Of a stretch of 64,000 nucleotides of DNA, positions 8,389-17,060 are shown piece by piece. The notes below the pieces were generated by a model, which saw only the letters and a list, made by a program, of their open reading frames with translations, ran no database searches and had not been told where the DNA came from. Source of the stretch: Nocardia vulneris (GTDB lineage Bacteria; Actinomycetota; Actinomycetes; Mycobacteriales; Mycobacteriaceae); the NCBI RefSeq assembly GCF_001613425.1, contig NZ_BDCI01000017.1:186001-250000 (forward strand), read 5' to 3'. The first letter of the stretch is position 1. Each line of letters opens with the position of its first letter. A program made the translations under genes and the position numbers.

Positions 8389-9815
8389 GCGGCCCCGCAG
8401 CCGACCGCGGCGTCGATCACCTCGAGTGCCGGGACCGCGCCGCCGGCGAATTCGCGTAAGCCGCCGACGAATTCGCCGATGAACCGGTCCATCTCGCTGA
8501 GCGGGAACGAGGCCGGGAAGCGCGTCGAGATGTTCAATCCGTCCACGGTGCGCCCGACCCAGAAGTAGACCTCGTCCGGCGAATACGACTCGGCCCGCAG
8601 CAGGCGGTGGCGCAGGCTGCCGATCGTGTCGACACCCGGCACCCGGCGCATGTCGACGAACGACACACCGAAGCGTGGGGTATCGGCGATCTCCAGCAGT
8701 TCACAGACCGGCCCCGCGGGCACCATGGTCAGCGGCCGGACCGCCTTCAGCGCAGCCGCGGCATCGTGCAGTGCGGAGTCGAAACTCCGGTCCGGGCCCA
8801 CCGTGACCGAGAGCGGCACGATGTTGACGAACCAGCCCATCGACTCCGCCCACTGGGCGCTCGGCCGGGTGGCCACCGGCATGATCGTCCGGAATTCGCT
8901 GGTGCCCGAGACACGATAGGAGGCATAGGCCAACGCCGCGAAGATCACAGCGGTGAGCCGGTAGCCGCGGGCGGTCGCCGCCGCCTCGATCAGATCCGAT
9001 TCGGAATTGTCGAGCAACCAGCGAGAAAAGCTGTTCTGCTCGGATTCCCGGGCCGGGTCGTACACCGTCGAAGGCAATGGCGGAAAACTCGGGAACTTTC
9101 CGTCGCAGGAATCGAAGAAATTCCGCCATGCCAGCGTCGCCGGGCAGTCCGCGGTGACCGTCGCCGCGGCCTGCCGCTCCAGCACGGCGTAATCCGCAGA
9201 ACTCGCGCACGTGGTCAGCGCCTCGATGCGCGAGCCGTCGAGCAGCGCCCGGTACAGCGCACGGAACTCGTTGATGATCAGTGCCTGCCCGTAGGCGTCC
9301 ATGACCGAGTGGTCGGCGGCGACCAGCACCGTGAAATCGTCGGTGTCGTGGTGCTCGATGGTCGCGACCAGGCAGTGCGGCCAAGCCGCCGGGGACAGCC
9401 GCCGTTCGAACTCGGCCGACAGGTACGGGCCGAGCTGGTCGCCGTCGGAGACCGCGTCGACCACTTCCCGAATGACCTTGACCCCCAACGCCGCGCAGGT
9501 GAATCGCGCCGGGCGAGCACCGGGCGCCGCCACCCGCGCCGTGGTGCGCAGGCCCTCGTGCCTGGCATGCCAGACCCAGATGAGATCGCGGACCGCCCGC
9601 CGATCCAACGGCGCGTCCATCTCGAATATCGTCCCGATCCACTTGCCGCGCCCGGGCCGTTCGTCGAGCGAATCGAATTCCCCGCAATACTTCTCGTGCT
9701 GACTCGTCAGCGGCCGATTATCCAATTCCCAGGCCTCGGCGGTTTCCGCCTCGGTACGCCACAGGGTGAGATTTCCCGATCGGATGGGAAAATCGGACAG
9801 GCAGGTATATTCCAT
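8385..9815 (-). CDS. Condensation-domain protein (PapA-like), first gene of the island
   Basis: Stand-alone condensation-domain protein of 476 residues and first gene of the seven-gene minus-strand operon. The motif reads AADHSVMDAYGQ, giving His169 and Asp173, but the usual Gly after Asp is Ala174. The segment WFVNIVPLSV near residue 330 matches the second conserved core of the family. The ATG at 9815 has a GAGGG ribosome site seven bases upstream. Activity is likely but the HxxxDA variant makes it less certain than for its three neighbours. Confidence 0.72.
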   Translation of the reverse strand: MEYTCLSDFPIRSGNLTLWRTEAETAEAWELDNRPLTSQHEKYCGEFDSLDERPGRGKWIGTIFEMDAPLDRRAVRDLIWVWHARHEGLRTTARVAAPGARPARFTCAALGVKVIREVVDAVSDGDQLGPYLSAEFERRLSPAAWPHCLVATIEHHDTDDFTVLVAADHSVMDAYGQALIINEFRALYRALLDGSRIEALTTCASSADYAVLERQAAATVTADCPATLAWRNFFDSCDGKFPSFPPLPSTVYDPARESEQNSFSRWLLDNSESDLIEAAATARGYRLTAVIFAALAYASYRVSGTSEFRTIMPVATRPSAQWAESMGWFVNIVPLSVTVGPDRSFDSALHDAAAALKAVRPLTMVPAGPVCELLEIADTPRFGVSFVDMRRVPGVDTIGSLRHRLLRAESYSPDEVYFWVGRTVDGLNISTRFPASFPLSEMDRFIGEFVGGLREFAGGAVPALEVIDAAVGCGAA

Positions 9816-10286
9816 TTCGCCCTCATCTATCGATCATCCTCGGACAACTTCGCCGGGCCGAGGAGGGTGGCAGATTCAGAGATGATCACGCGTGAAATGC
9901 AATTCTTGGTACCGCTCGATGAGGATATAGCACGATCCGACGGCCCAGCAGCGTGATGCCCGTCACCCGTTTGCCCTGCGGAAACGCATTCGAAACCATT
10001 TTTCAGCAATGTTTCAGCTCATTCGGATATGCCGGACCCTCGCGACTAATTGGACATTTCCGCAAACCCCACTGCACACCTGGAGTTGAATCACACCTCC
10101 CCCAGGTTAATTCTGGATGAAAGGATTGGTTCCGGCCGCCGAGCGGCAACGCAGTGCGAGGAGACCGGGCACCGGGCGGCCCGTGCGAGATCATGGGTAT
10201 CTTCGACCGCGACGCCCGACGCGGCCACCAGCGCGGCGCGGACGGCGCACAACCGAACTGATCCTTTGGACGAACGGGAGGCCGAG
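9816..10286. other. Divergent intergenic region, no supported gene
   Basis: About 470 bases between the acyltransferase operon (leftward) and the AlkD-like gene (rightward). The part from about 9820 to 10130 is clearly richer in A and T than the coding DNA around it and should hold the promoters for both directions. I see no convincing operator or RNA gene. Open frames here lack ribosome sites and GC-ending codon bias. Confidence 0.5.
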
Positions 10287-10955
10287 GTGGGCGAGACGAC
10301 GGTGGCCGGCGTGCTGGCCGAGTTGGCCGGCCTGGAAGATCCGAAGATCCGGGCCGTCAACGAGAAGCACGGCGACGAGCACGGGGTGAATCTCAGCCAG
10401 TTGCGCGCGGTGGCGAAGCGGCTGAAGACCCAGCAGGAGCTCGCCCGCGAGCTGTGGGCCACCGGCGACACCACCGCCCGGCTGCTGGCGACCCTGATCT
10501 GCCGTCCCAAAGCGTTCGAGCGCGACGAGCTGGACCGCATGCTGCGTGCGGCGCGCACCCCCAAGGTGCACGACTGGCTGGTGAACTACGTGGTGAAAAA
10601 GAACCCGCACGCCGAAGAACTGCGCCGGTCCTGGCTCGCCGACCCGGATCCGGTGGTCGCGAGCGCCGGCTGGGCGCTGACCACCGACCGCGTCGCGAAA
10701 AAGCCCGACGGCCTGGACCTTTCGGGACTACTCGACGTGATCGAGGCGGACCTGAAGGACGCACCCGAGCGCCTGCAGTGGGCGATGAACCACTGCCTGG
10801 CCCAGATCGGCATCGAGCACGCCGAACATCGCGCCCGGGCGATCGACATCGGCGAACGCCTGCAGGTGCTCGCGGACTACCCGACGCCGCCGAACTGCAC
10901 GTCTCCGTTCGCCCCGATCTGGATCACCGAGATGGTCCGGCGGCAGGGCGGTTGA
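10287..10955 (+). CDS. AlkD-like DNA alkylation repair protein
   Basis: Predicted HEAT-repeat DNA glycosylase-like protein of the DNA alkylation repair (AlkC/AlkD) family, 222 residues from a GTG at 10287 preceded by GGGAGG. The sequence is nearly all amphipathic helices: TARLLATLICRPKAF, WLVNYVVKKNPHAEELRRSW and WAMNHCLAQIGIEH are the recognisable family segments. Members remove bulky or cationic alkylated bases without flipping them. The longer frame back to 10050 has no start signal and unlike codon use. The 3' end overlaps the convergent arginine deiminase gene by 32 bases. Whether it protects against a self-made alkylating product is open. Confidence 0.72.
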   Translation: MGETTVAGVLAELAGLEDPKIRAVNEKHGDEHGVNLSQLRAVAKRLKTQQELARELWATGDTTARLLATLICRPKAFERDELDRMLRAARTPKVHDWLVNYVVKKNPHAEELRRSWLADPDPVVASAGWALTTDRVAKKPDGLDLSGLLDVIEADLKDAPERLQWAMNHCLAQIGIEHAEHRARAIDIGERLQVLADYPTPPNCTSPFAPIWITEMVRRQGG

Positions 10956-12639
10956 CCGGCTCGATCTCTCGTAGAACATTGGATCCGCAATGGATTTCGC
11001 CGCCGCCCAGGTGCAGAGCCGCCCAGTCGTCCACATAGCGCACCGTCAGTCCCACCGATCGGTAGACCTCGGTGACCGCCGCTTCGAAGACATCGCGACC
11101 GTCGACGATCGGGCCCCACTGGCGGGGAGCGACATAGTTCGAGGCGTTCATCAGCACGCCGTTGACGGCACCCGGGTAGAAGGCAACCAAACCCTCCGGC
11201 GCTTCCGGGACACCACCGGATTCGTAGAGTCCCGGGATCCGGACGAACTCCTCCGGCCGCAAGCCGACCTCGCGGACCAGGCGCTCGACGTTCTCGTCGA
11301 TCTTGCGGGCGGCGACTTCGTTTCGTGCGACGAACTTTTCGTCCAGCAGCACCTCGTCGATGGTGCGATCGGAGACACCCGGGCGCGACAGCGCCCGTTC
11401 GCCGCCGTGCCCACCGCGCTGCTGTTCGCGCAGAATCTCCAGCCCGCGCCGCGGATCGGACACAGCAGGCCGCCAACCGCGACCGCCGGTTGCCGGCAGG
11501 AACTGGACGAACTCGTCGACGTGGCCCACCACCAGCCATCCGGCGTCCAGCAGCACCGGCGCCTGAACCTGCTGCGCGGCAAAGAATTTCTCCAATTCCC
11601 CGCTGCGTACCGCAGGGTCGTCCGCGTTGCCGGTGCCGATGATCACCCGGCCGGTGCGGAACTCGCGCCCGTTGTGGCTATGCGGCGGTATCGTTTCGAC
11701 GTTTCCGAACGCGTCCACCAGCCGGTCACCGAAGCCGCCGAGCTGAATCGCGCCCACGCCGGGGCCTTTGAGGTCGAAGACGGCGCGGCCGCCCTCGCGC
11801 TCCGGCTGCGGCGAGCGGATCGCGACGCGCAACGAGACGTCCTTGCCGCCGGGTCCGGGCATCGACACGTAGCCGATCTCCACGAAGTCCTGTCCCCAGG
11901 TGTCGGTGGTGCGCAGCCGGATCAGGGGTGCATCGATCCCGGAAGCCTTTGCGGCCGCGCCGAATTCACCCACGAACTGCTCGTGCGATCGATCGTCGCC
12001 GCTCTCGGGCACCAGCACCGACTGCGCGGGCTGGGTGTGGTTGTGCAGGACGACCGGCGCGACCCGGAGCACGACATCGTCGGTCTCCGTGCGGGCGCCC
12101 CGCCGGACGGTGAACCGCACGGTAACCAAGCCGTCCCAGATTGCCTTGTCACGCACCACATCTCGGGCGTCGACACCGAGGGTGGCCCCGTCCCGCAGCT
12201 CGATCTCGGTCAGGTTCGTGTCGGGTCGCAGCGGTACCCACGTGTCCTGCCGTTTGGCGAATATCCGGATCTTGTCCGCCCCGGCGCCTACTGCGGCCAC
12301 CTGCCCCGTCGCGTCGGCGGTGGCGCCGATCGGCCTCGTCACCAGCGGCGCCAGGTATTCCGGTGCGCGCGCCACGTCGTCGGCGGCGTCGTGGCAGGCC
12401 GCCAGCTCCGCATCGGAAAGCTCGCTCGCGCTCGACGGGCAACGCCGCGCGACGTCGCCGATATTCGGCAGGATGATCGCGCCGTTCGACTCGGCACCGG
12501 CGTCCTTGTCGTCGACGACCCCGTCCCGATTGCTGTCGGCCCGGATCTCCGCGACGAGCCGATCCGCGGTCGGCGCCGAGCAGCCGGACAGTGCCATCGC
12601 CGCGACGCCGGCGAGCAGCAAGAACCTGCGATATGCCAT
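10924..12639 (-). CDS. Lipoprotein protein-arginine deiminase (PAD)
   Basis: Converts peptidyl-arginine to citrulline, to judge from the PAD signature. It has 571 residues; residues 1-20 are a lipoprotein signal ending in LSGC, so the enzyme should sit outside the cytoplasmic membrane. Residues about 35-46 (DSNRDGVVDDKD) form an EF-hand-like calcium loop. Catalytic residues can be placed by pattern: Asp251 in WGQDFVEIGYV, His373 and Asp375 in VGHVDEF, and Cys551 in GGGEIHCGSN. Spacings (122, 2 and 176) are close to human PAD4 (D350, H471, D473, C645). The block GNVETIPPHSHNGREF also matches the vertebrate family. Family members need calcium. Substrate unknown. Confidence 0.9.
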   Translation of the reverse strand: MAYRRFLLLAGVAAMALSGCSAPTADRLVAEIRADSNRDGVVDDKDAGAESNGAIILPNIGDVARRCPSSASELSDAELAACHDAADDVARAPEYLAPLVTRPIGATADATGQVAAVGAGADKIRIFAKRQDTWVPLRPDTNLTEIELRDGATLGVDARDVVRDKAIWDGLVTVRFTVRRGARTETDDVVLRVAPVVLHNHTQPAQSVLVPESGDDRSHEQFVGEFGAAAKASGIDAPLIRLRTTDTWGQDFVEIGYVSMPGPGGKDVSLRVAIRSPQPEREGGRAVFDLKGPGVGAIQLGGFGDRLVDAFGNVETIPPHSHNGREFRTGRVIIGTGNADDPAVRSGELEKFFAAQQVQAPVLLDAGWLVVGHVDEFVQFLPATGGRGWRPAVSDPRRGLEILREQQRGGHGGERALSRPGVSDRTIDEVLLDEKFVARNEVAARKIDENVERLVREVGLRPEEFVRIPGLYESGGVPEAPEGLVAFYPGAVNGVLMNASNYVAPRQWGPIVDGRDVFEAAVTEVYRSVGLTVRYVDDWAALHLGGGEIHCGSNVLREIEPVNRPAAGPSR

Positions 12640-13030
12640 GACAACTCACTTTCGGAGTCCGGGAGGGCGTCCGCCGGCCTCGACCGGTATCGGTCGGCCC
12701 GGTACGTCGCCACCGAGGGAGCGCTGTGGCATCCGAGGCCGGCGGACGGAAGTGATCAGCCGTGCCGCGCACGGCGAAACCCGAGGGGGATAGCTGGTTT
12801 CGCCGCCCTGATATGCAGGGTCCCGGCCGATCACCGGTTCCCACAGTAGGGCCCGCGCGGCCGCCCCCACACCCGTCGACCGGGTGTTTCGACCAGCCGA
12901 CCGGCGGGTGCCGGATCCGTCGCCGGCGGGTTTACCACCGCAGATGCCGGGCAATCGAGTTCTGTCGTGGCGCCACCGCCACCGATTCTCGACGCATTCC
13001 GATGACTTGTTCGAGCAGGAGGAATAGCGC
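12640..13030. other. Divergent intergenic region rich in inverted repeats
   Basis: About 390 bases between the arginine deiminase gene (leftward) and the PepSY gene (rightward). It contains three perfect inverted repeats in a row between 12668 and 12804 (listed separately) and otherwise no gene. A ribosome site (GGAGGAATA) for the PepSY gene stands at the right end. It should hold both promoters. Confidence 0.6.
12668..12804 (+). repeat. Chain of three perfect inverted repeats (possible structured leader)
   Basis: Directly visible: a 15-base arm at 12668-12682 is the exact reverse complement of 12734-12748 (51-base loop); GCCGTGC at 12759-12765 pairs with GCACGGC at 12769-12775 (3-base loop); GGCGAAAC at 12773-12780 pairs with GTTTCGCC at 12797-12804 (16-base loop). 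The second and third share bases 12773-12775 and so are mutually exclusive, as in a switch. If transcribed rightward this would be a leader about 230 bases ahead of the PepSY gene. I do not recognise a known riboswitch. Confidence 0.5.
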
Positions 13031-13648
13031 ATGAAAGCAGTACTGATCATCCCGTTCGCGGCCGCCGTGGCCGTGGCGACCGTGGCCTGCGACGACGACG
13101 GGTCGCCGGCCGCGACCGGTACGACGACCGCCGTACCGGCCGCGAGCAGCTCGGCGCCCGGGGGCACCGATACCGCGCGCGTGGACCTCGCGAACCACAC
13201 GTTCCCGATCAGCGCGCAGAACGCCCTGGATGCGGCCCGCAAGAAGTTCGACGGCACGTTGACCGGCCTGGAGCTGGAACCCGAGGGTGTCAACACCCGC
13301 GACACCTACGTGTACAAGGTGAAACTGACCTCCGACACCGAGAAATACACCGTGCAGCTGACCGCCGACGCGGGCACGGTCGTGACCGAACACCGGGAGA
13401 ACCTCGACGCGGACGAGCAGCGCACCGAACGCACGCGCGAGGCGATCAACCTCGACGCCGCCGTGCCGTTGCGCGACGCGATGGCCACCGCGACGAAGGC
13501 TCGGTCCGGCCGGGTCGAGAAGTGGAAGATCGAGGGCAAGGACAACGCGGCCCAGTACGAATTCGACATCCAGGCCCCCGGCGACACCGACGAGGACTAC
13601 GAGGTCCAGGTCGACGCCTACACCGGGCAACTCAAGACGGCCGGATAG
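13031..13648 (+). CDS. PepSY-domain lipoprotein
   Basis: Small exported protein of 205 residues. Residues 1-20 form a signal ending in a lipobox-like VATVAC, followed by a disordered Thr/Ala/Ser linker to about residue 48. Two PepSY-like repeats follow: about 55-125 (ISAQNALDAARKKF then YVYKVKL and AGTVV) and about 135-205 (AVPLRDAMATA then YEFDIQAP and AYTGQL). PepSY domains often inhibit proteases or modulate membrane partners. ATG 13031 is preceded by AGGAGGAA. It is the likely user of the structured leader upstream. No partner enzyme is adjacent. Confidence 0.8.
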   Translation: MKAVLIIPFAAAVAVATVACDDDGSPAATGTTTAVPAASSSAPGGTDTARVDLANHTFPISAQNALDAARKKFDGTLTGLELEPEGVNTRDTYVYKVKLTSDTEKYTVQLTADAGTVVTEHRENLDADEQRTERTREAINLDAAVPLRDAMATATKARSGRVEKWKIEGKDNAAQYEFDIQAPGDTDEDYEVQVDAYTGQLKTAG

Positions 13649-13703
13649 CGCACCGGGGTCTAACCGCGCGAGTCGACGGGCGTCGGCTGGGTATCACCCA
13701 CTC

Positions 13704-15083
13704 GTGACCTTCGACCTGACGCCCACGGCCGCACAGCACGACCTGGCCAAACGTGCACACGAATTCGCGCGGGACTGCATCAGGCCGGTGGCCGCGCACT
13801 ATGACGAAGCCCAAGAGTTCCCGTGGCCGGTGCTCGAAGAGGCGGCCGAACGCGGGTTCTACAGCCCGCTGTTCTACCGCGACCTGATCGGCGACCCCAC
13901 GGGACTGTCTCTGCCCATGTTCATGGAGGAGGTGTTCTGGGGTTGCGCCGGGATCGGGCTCGCGGTGGTGATGCCCGCACTGGCCCTGTCGGCGATCGGC
14001 AAGGCCGCCACGCCCGCGCAGATGCTGCGGTGGGCGCCCGAATGTTTCGGTACGCCAGGGGATCTGAAGCTGGCCGCGCTCGCGATCTCGGAACCGGAAG
14101 GCGGCAGCGACGTACGCAATCTGCGCACCCGGGCGACCCGCGACGGCGACGACTGGATCATCGACGGCCACAAGATGTGGATCGGCAACGGCGGCATCGC
14201 CGATGTGCACGTCGTCAACGCGGTGGTGGACGAGGAACTCGGGCATCGCGGCCAGGCACTGTTCGTGATCCCCGGCGGCACACCGGGATTGGAGCTGGTC
14301 CGCAAGCTCGACAAACTCGGGTGCCGGGCCTCGCACACGGCGGAGCTGAAATTCGATCGGGTGCGGATACCGGGAGACCATCTGCTCGGCGGCCTGGACA
14401 AGCTCGAACACACGTTGGCCGCGCGCCGGGCCGCGGCCCGCGGCGACGGACGTTCCGGCTCGGTCACGCTGGGGACGTTCGAGCAGACCCGCCCGATGGT
14501 GGCGGCGCAGGCGCTGGGCATCGCCAGGGCGGCTGTGGAATACATGACCGGGTACGCGAAAGAGCGGGAGGCGTTCGGCGCGCCGATCATCGACAATCAG
14601 GGCATCGCCTTCCCGATCGCCGATCTGGCCACCCAGCTCGACGCCGCGCGGCTGCTGACCTGGCGTGCCTCCTGGATGGCGGCCAACGGGGTGCCGTTCG
14701 ACCGCGGCGAAGGGTCGATGTCGAAGCTGGCGGCCAGCGAGGTCGCGGTGCGCGCCACCGAACGCGCGATCCAGACCCTCGGCGGCTGGGGCTACATCAC
14801 CGATCATCCGGTGGCGAAGTGGTACCGAGATGCCAAGCTGTACACCATCTTCGAGGGCACCAGCGAGATCCAGCGGATCGTGATCTCGCACGCCCTCGGC
14901 GCCGCCGAAGGCCGACCACCGCTGCATGTCGACCTCGCCCCCTCCGGCGGACCGCTCAGCAAGGTCTTCGGCCGCGGCACCGCCACCAGAACCAGAGCCG
15001 CGGCAGCGGCCCTGAACCTGAAAGACCGCGTCCCCCAGCCGATAGTCCAGGCCGCGATGCGCTTACTGCGCCCGCCTCGATGA
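13704..15083 (+). CDS. Acyl-CoA dehydrogenase
   Basis: FAD-dependent acyl-CoA dehydrogenase, 459 residues, GTG start at 13704. Hallmarks: ALAISEPEGGSDVRNL (substrate/FAD loop, about 130-145), YAKEREAFGAPI (about 280-292) and the catalytic-base segment TIFEGTSEIQRI (about 385-396). It oxidises an acyl-CoA to the 2,3-enoyl-CoA. A tail of about 50 residues after the core is Arg/Pro rich. It stands alone, convergent with the flavoprotein gene eight bases further. Chain-length preference cannot be read. Confidence 0.9.
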   Translation: MTFDLTPTAAQHDLAKRAHEFARDCIRPVAAHYDEAQEFPWPVLEEAAERGFYSPLFYRDLIGDPTGLSLPMFMEEVFWGCAGIGLAVVMPALALSAIGKAATPAQMLRWAPECFGTPGDLKLAALAISEPEGGSDVRNLRTRATRDGDDWIIDGHKMWIGNGGIADVHVVNAVVDEELGHRGQALFVIPGGTPGLELVRKLDKLGCRASHTAELKFDRVRIPGDHLLGGLDKLEHTLAARRAAARGDGRSGSVTLGTFEQTRPMVAAQALGIARAAVEYMTGYAKEREAFGAPIIDNQGIAFPIADLATQLDAARLLTWRASWMAANGVPFDRGEGSMSKLAASEVAVRATERAIQTLGGWGYITDHPVAKWYRDAKLYTIFEGTSEIQRIVISHALGAAEGRPPLHVDLAPSGGPLSKVFGRGTATRTRAAAAALNLKDRVPQPIVQAAMRLLRPPR

Positions 15084-15090
15084 GCGCACA

Positions 15091-16650
15091 CTACGGCTCG
15101 ATGGCCAAGGGGTGGTGGAAGATGTTGCGGGGGTCCCACTGTGCTTTGGCGCGTTGGAGGCGGGGGTAGTTGTCGCGGTAGTAGAGGGTGTGCCAGGGGG
15201 TGCCGGAGGTGTTCCAGCGGGGGTCGCGCAGGTCCGGGTCCGGGTAGTTGAGGTAGGCGCCGCCGTCGGTTTCGCCGGGGACGGGGACGCCGCCGGTCGC
15301 GGCGTAGACGTCGCGGTACATTTCGCGGGCCCAGCGCAGGTAGGCGGCATCGTCGGCCGCGTTGCGCCAGGCCGCGTGGATGAGCATCTTCATGAACGAG
15401 TCACGCACCGGCATGGCGGTCGCCGCGGCAGGTCTGGCGTTGATCGCGCCGCCGAAAGGCAGGAATTCCAGCTGGGATTCGCCCAGGAAGCGCAGGTCGG
15501 TCAGGTAGCGGTACAGCGTGCGCACTTGCTCGGGGGTGTACGGCCGACGCAGGTACGCCGATTTCACCTTCACCCGCGGCGGCAGCGGACCCTTGCCGTA
15601 GTACACCTGAGATACCGTGTCCAAGTAGGACTTTCGTTCGAGCGGCGGCACGAGCGGCGGCGGCCACACGCCGTTCCCGACGGCCGCGACGAACTCGTCG
15701 TAGCGCGTCGCGGCGTCGGCCTGCGCGCCGTCGAGCAGCACCAGAATGTCGCACGCACCACCGGGTTTGACGTGCAGCGGCGCGTAGAGGCCGGTGCAAG
15801 GACTGTCCGGCGCACTGTTTCGCGCGAAGAAGTCCAGGTAGTTGCCGACGAACCGCACGAACGACCCCTCGCTCGTGATCGGTAGCACCAGCCGGGCGTG
15901 CAGCATGCTCGTCGGCGGGCGAGGCAGCGGCCGACCCGGCTCCGCATCGGGTGAGCGCAGCAGAAACCGCGTCACCACACCGAAATTGCCGCCCCCGCCG
16001 CCGGTGTGCGCCCACCACAGCTCCGGGTTCGGGCCGTCCGCGGTGGCGGTGTGCACCGACGCGGCCCCGGACGCGTCGACCGTCACCACCTCGATGCCGT
16101 AGAGGTGATCGGCGGTGAGCCCGAGCCGCCGCGACAGCGGACCGTACCCGCCGCCGCACAGAAACCCGCCCGCGCCGACGCCGAGGCAGATCCCGGCGGG
16201 CACGGTTACCTCCCAGCCGCGCGCCAGGCGCTCGTACATCGTGCCGAGTTCCACACCGGCCCCGACGGAATAAGCGCGGTGCCGCTCGTCGAACGTCACG
16301 GCGTCGAGCCGGCTCAGATCGATGAGCGCCTGGGTTTCCGGATTGTCGACCAGGCCGTCGAAGCAATGGCCGCCCGAGCGGACCGCGATCCGCAGCCCTT
16401 CGGCGACCGCCTGTTGTACCGCGTCGCGCACCTGCCCCGCGTCGACCGGCACGAAGATCTTGCGTGGCGCGGCGACGAATCTGCGGTTGTATCCGCGCAT
16501 TGTGAGCCGCGCGTATTCCGCATCACCGGGCACGACAATCTCAGGCCCGGCCACCTCCGCGTGCGCGGCACCCGCCAGCGCGCCGCCGACCACGATTCCC
16601 CCGGCCCCGGCTCCTGCCGCACCGAGGAATCGCCGCCGCGACAATGGCAT
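15091..16650 (-). CDS. Tat-exported berberine-bridge-like FAD oxidase
   Basis: Secreted flavoprotein of the berberine bridge/6-hydroxynicotine oxidase group, 519 residues from the ATG at 16650 (a GTG two codons upstream is also possible; GAGAGG fits both). The Tat signal SRRRFLG is followed by a hydrophobic Gly/Ala stretch ending near AHA. His95 in RSGGHCFDG and Cys155 in AGICLGVG are at the positions that bind FAD covalently twice in this family. A C-terminal BBE segment with YLNYPDPD and YYRDNYPRLQRAK is present. Such enzymes oxidise alcohols, sugars or amines. It is not next to a biosynthetic gene set. Confidence 0.88.
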   Translation of the reverse strand: MPLSRRRFLGAAGAGAGGIVVGGALAGAAHAEVAGPEIVVPGDAEYARLTMRGYNRRFVAAPRKIFVPVDAGQVRDAVQQAVAEGLRIAVRSGGHCFDGLVDNPETQALIDLSRLDAVTFDERHRAYSVGAGVELGTMYERLARGWEVTVPAGICLGVGAGGFLCGGGYGPLSRRLGLTADHLYGIEVVTVDASGAASVHTATADGPNPELWWAHTGGGGGNFGVVTRFLLRSPDAEPGRPLPRPPTSMLHARLVLPITSEGSFVRFVGNYLDFFARNSAPDSPCTGLYAPLHVKPGGACDILVLLDGAQADAATRYDEFVAAVGNGVWPPPLVPPLERKSYLDTVSQVYYGKGPLPPRVKVKSAYLRRPYTPEQVRTLYRYLTDLRFLGESQLEFLPFGGAINARPAAATAMPVRDSFMKMLIHAAWRNAADDAAYLRWAREMYRDVYAATGGVPVPGETDGGAYLNYPDPDLRDPRWNTSGTPWHTLYYRDNYPRLQRAKAQWDPRNIFHHPLAIEP

Positions 16651-16686
16651 CCGCACACCCTCTCGTTCGAGCCGAGCGACGGACGT

Positions 16687-16971
16687 TCAGTCGTTGCGGA
16701 AGCCTTCCGCACGATGCGACAGCCGTTCAGCGAATGTTTCCGACCATGCCACCGATTCCAGTTCGTCGGCCACGCGCGGCGTGCGCCGCGCCGCCGGGGC
16801 GCGGACCGCGGAGTGGTGCCGCGCACCACCTTCCGGCCTGGACTCCAGCGCCAGCAGCCGCACACCCCAGCAGACGTACGCCTCCAGGCTCATCCCCGCA
16901 CACTCGGCCGCATACTTCAGAGCGCGCCACTCGCTCTTGTCCACGGTCACCGTGATATCCCTGGTTGCCAT
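16687..16971 (-). CDS. Small protein with ribbon-helix-helix-like N-terminus
   Basis: 94 residues from ATG 16971. The start MATRDITVTVDKSEWRALKYAAECAG has a short strand followed by two helices, like Arc/MetJ-type DNA-binding domains or antitoxins. The C-terminal half (about 45-94) is basic and disordered. No toxin gene is adjacent. It lies between the flavoprotein and the LacI regulator on the same strand. The function is a guess from shape; an orphan regulator is as likely as an antitoxin. Confidence 0.5.
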   Translation of the reverse strand: MATRDITVTVDKSEWRALKYAAECAGMSLEAYVCWGVRLLALESRPEGGARHHSAVRAPAARRTPRVADELESVAWSETFAERLSHRAEGFRND

Positions 16972-17060
16972 GCGCAACCACGGTAGTCCGACAAGGCCGC
17001 GCGCAAGGCGGTTCGCGCTTTTGTCGCCGGACGCTAGGCGTGTCCGCACGGGCTGATCTG

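Noticed and set aside
9827..10009. 60-codon minus-strand frame just ahead of the acyltransferase operon
   Set aside because: TTG start, no ribosome site, and codon use without the GC-ending bias of real genes here.
10050..10286. 79-codon N-terminal extension of the AlkD-like protein
   Set aside because: No start signal at 10050, low-quality codon use, and a GTG with GGGAGG at 10287 gives the family's normal length.
12773..12804. Stretch with GATAGCTGGTT, resembling a conserved 23S rRNA string
   Set aside because: Only about eleven bases agree; the sequence on both sides does not match rRNA, so it is chance or part of the local hairpin.
10990..12849. 619-codon plus-strand frame opposite the arginine deiminase gene
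   Set aside because: Antisense shadow in high-GC DNA; no start signal, no family features, and the deiminase motifs on the other strand are clear.
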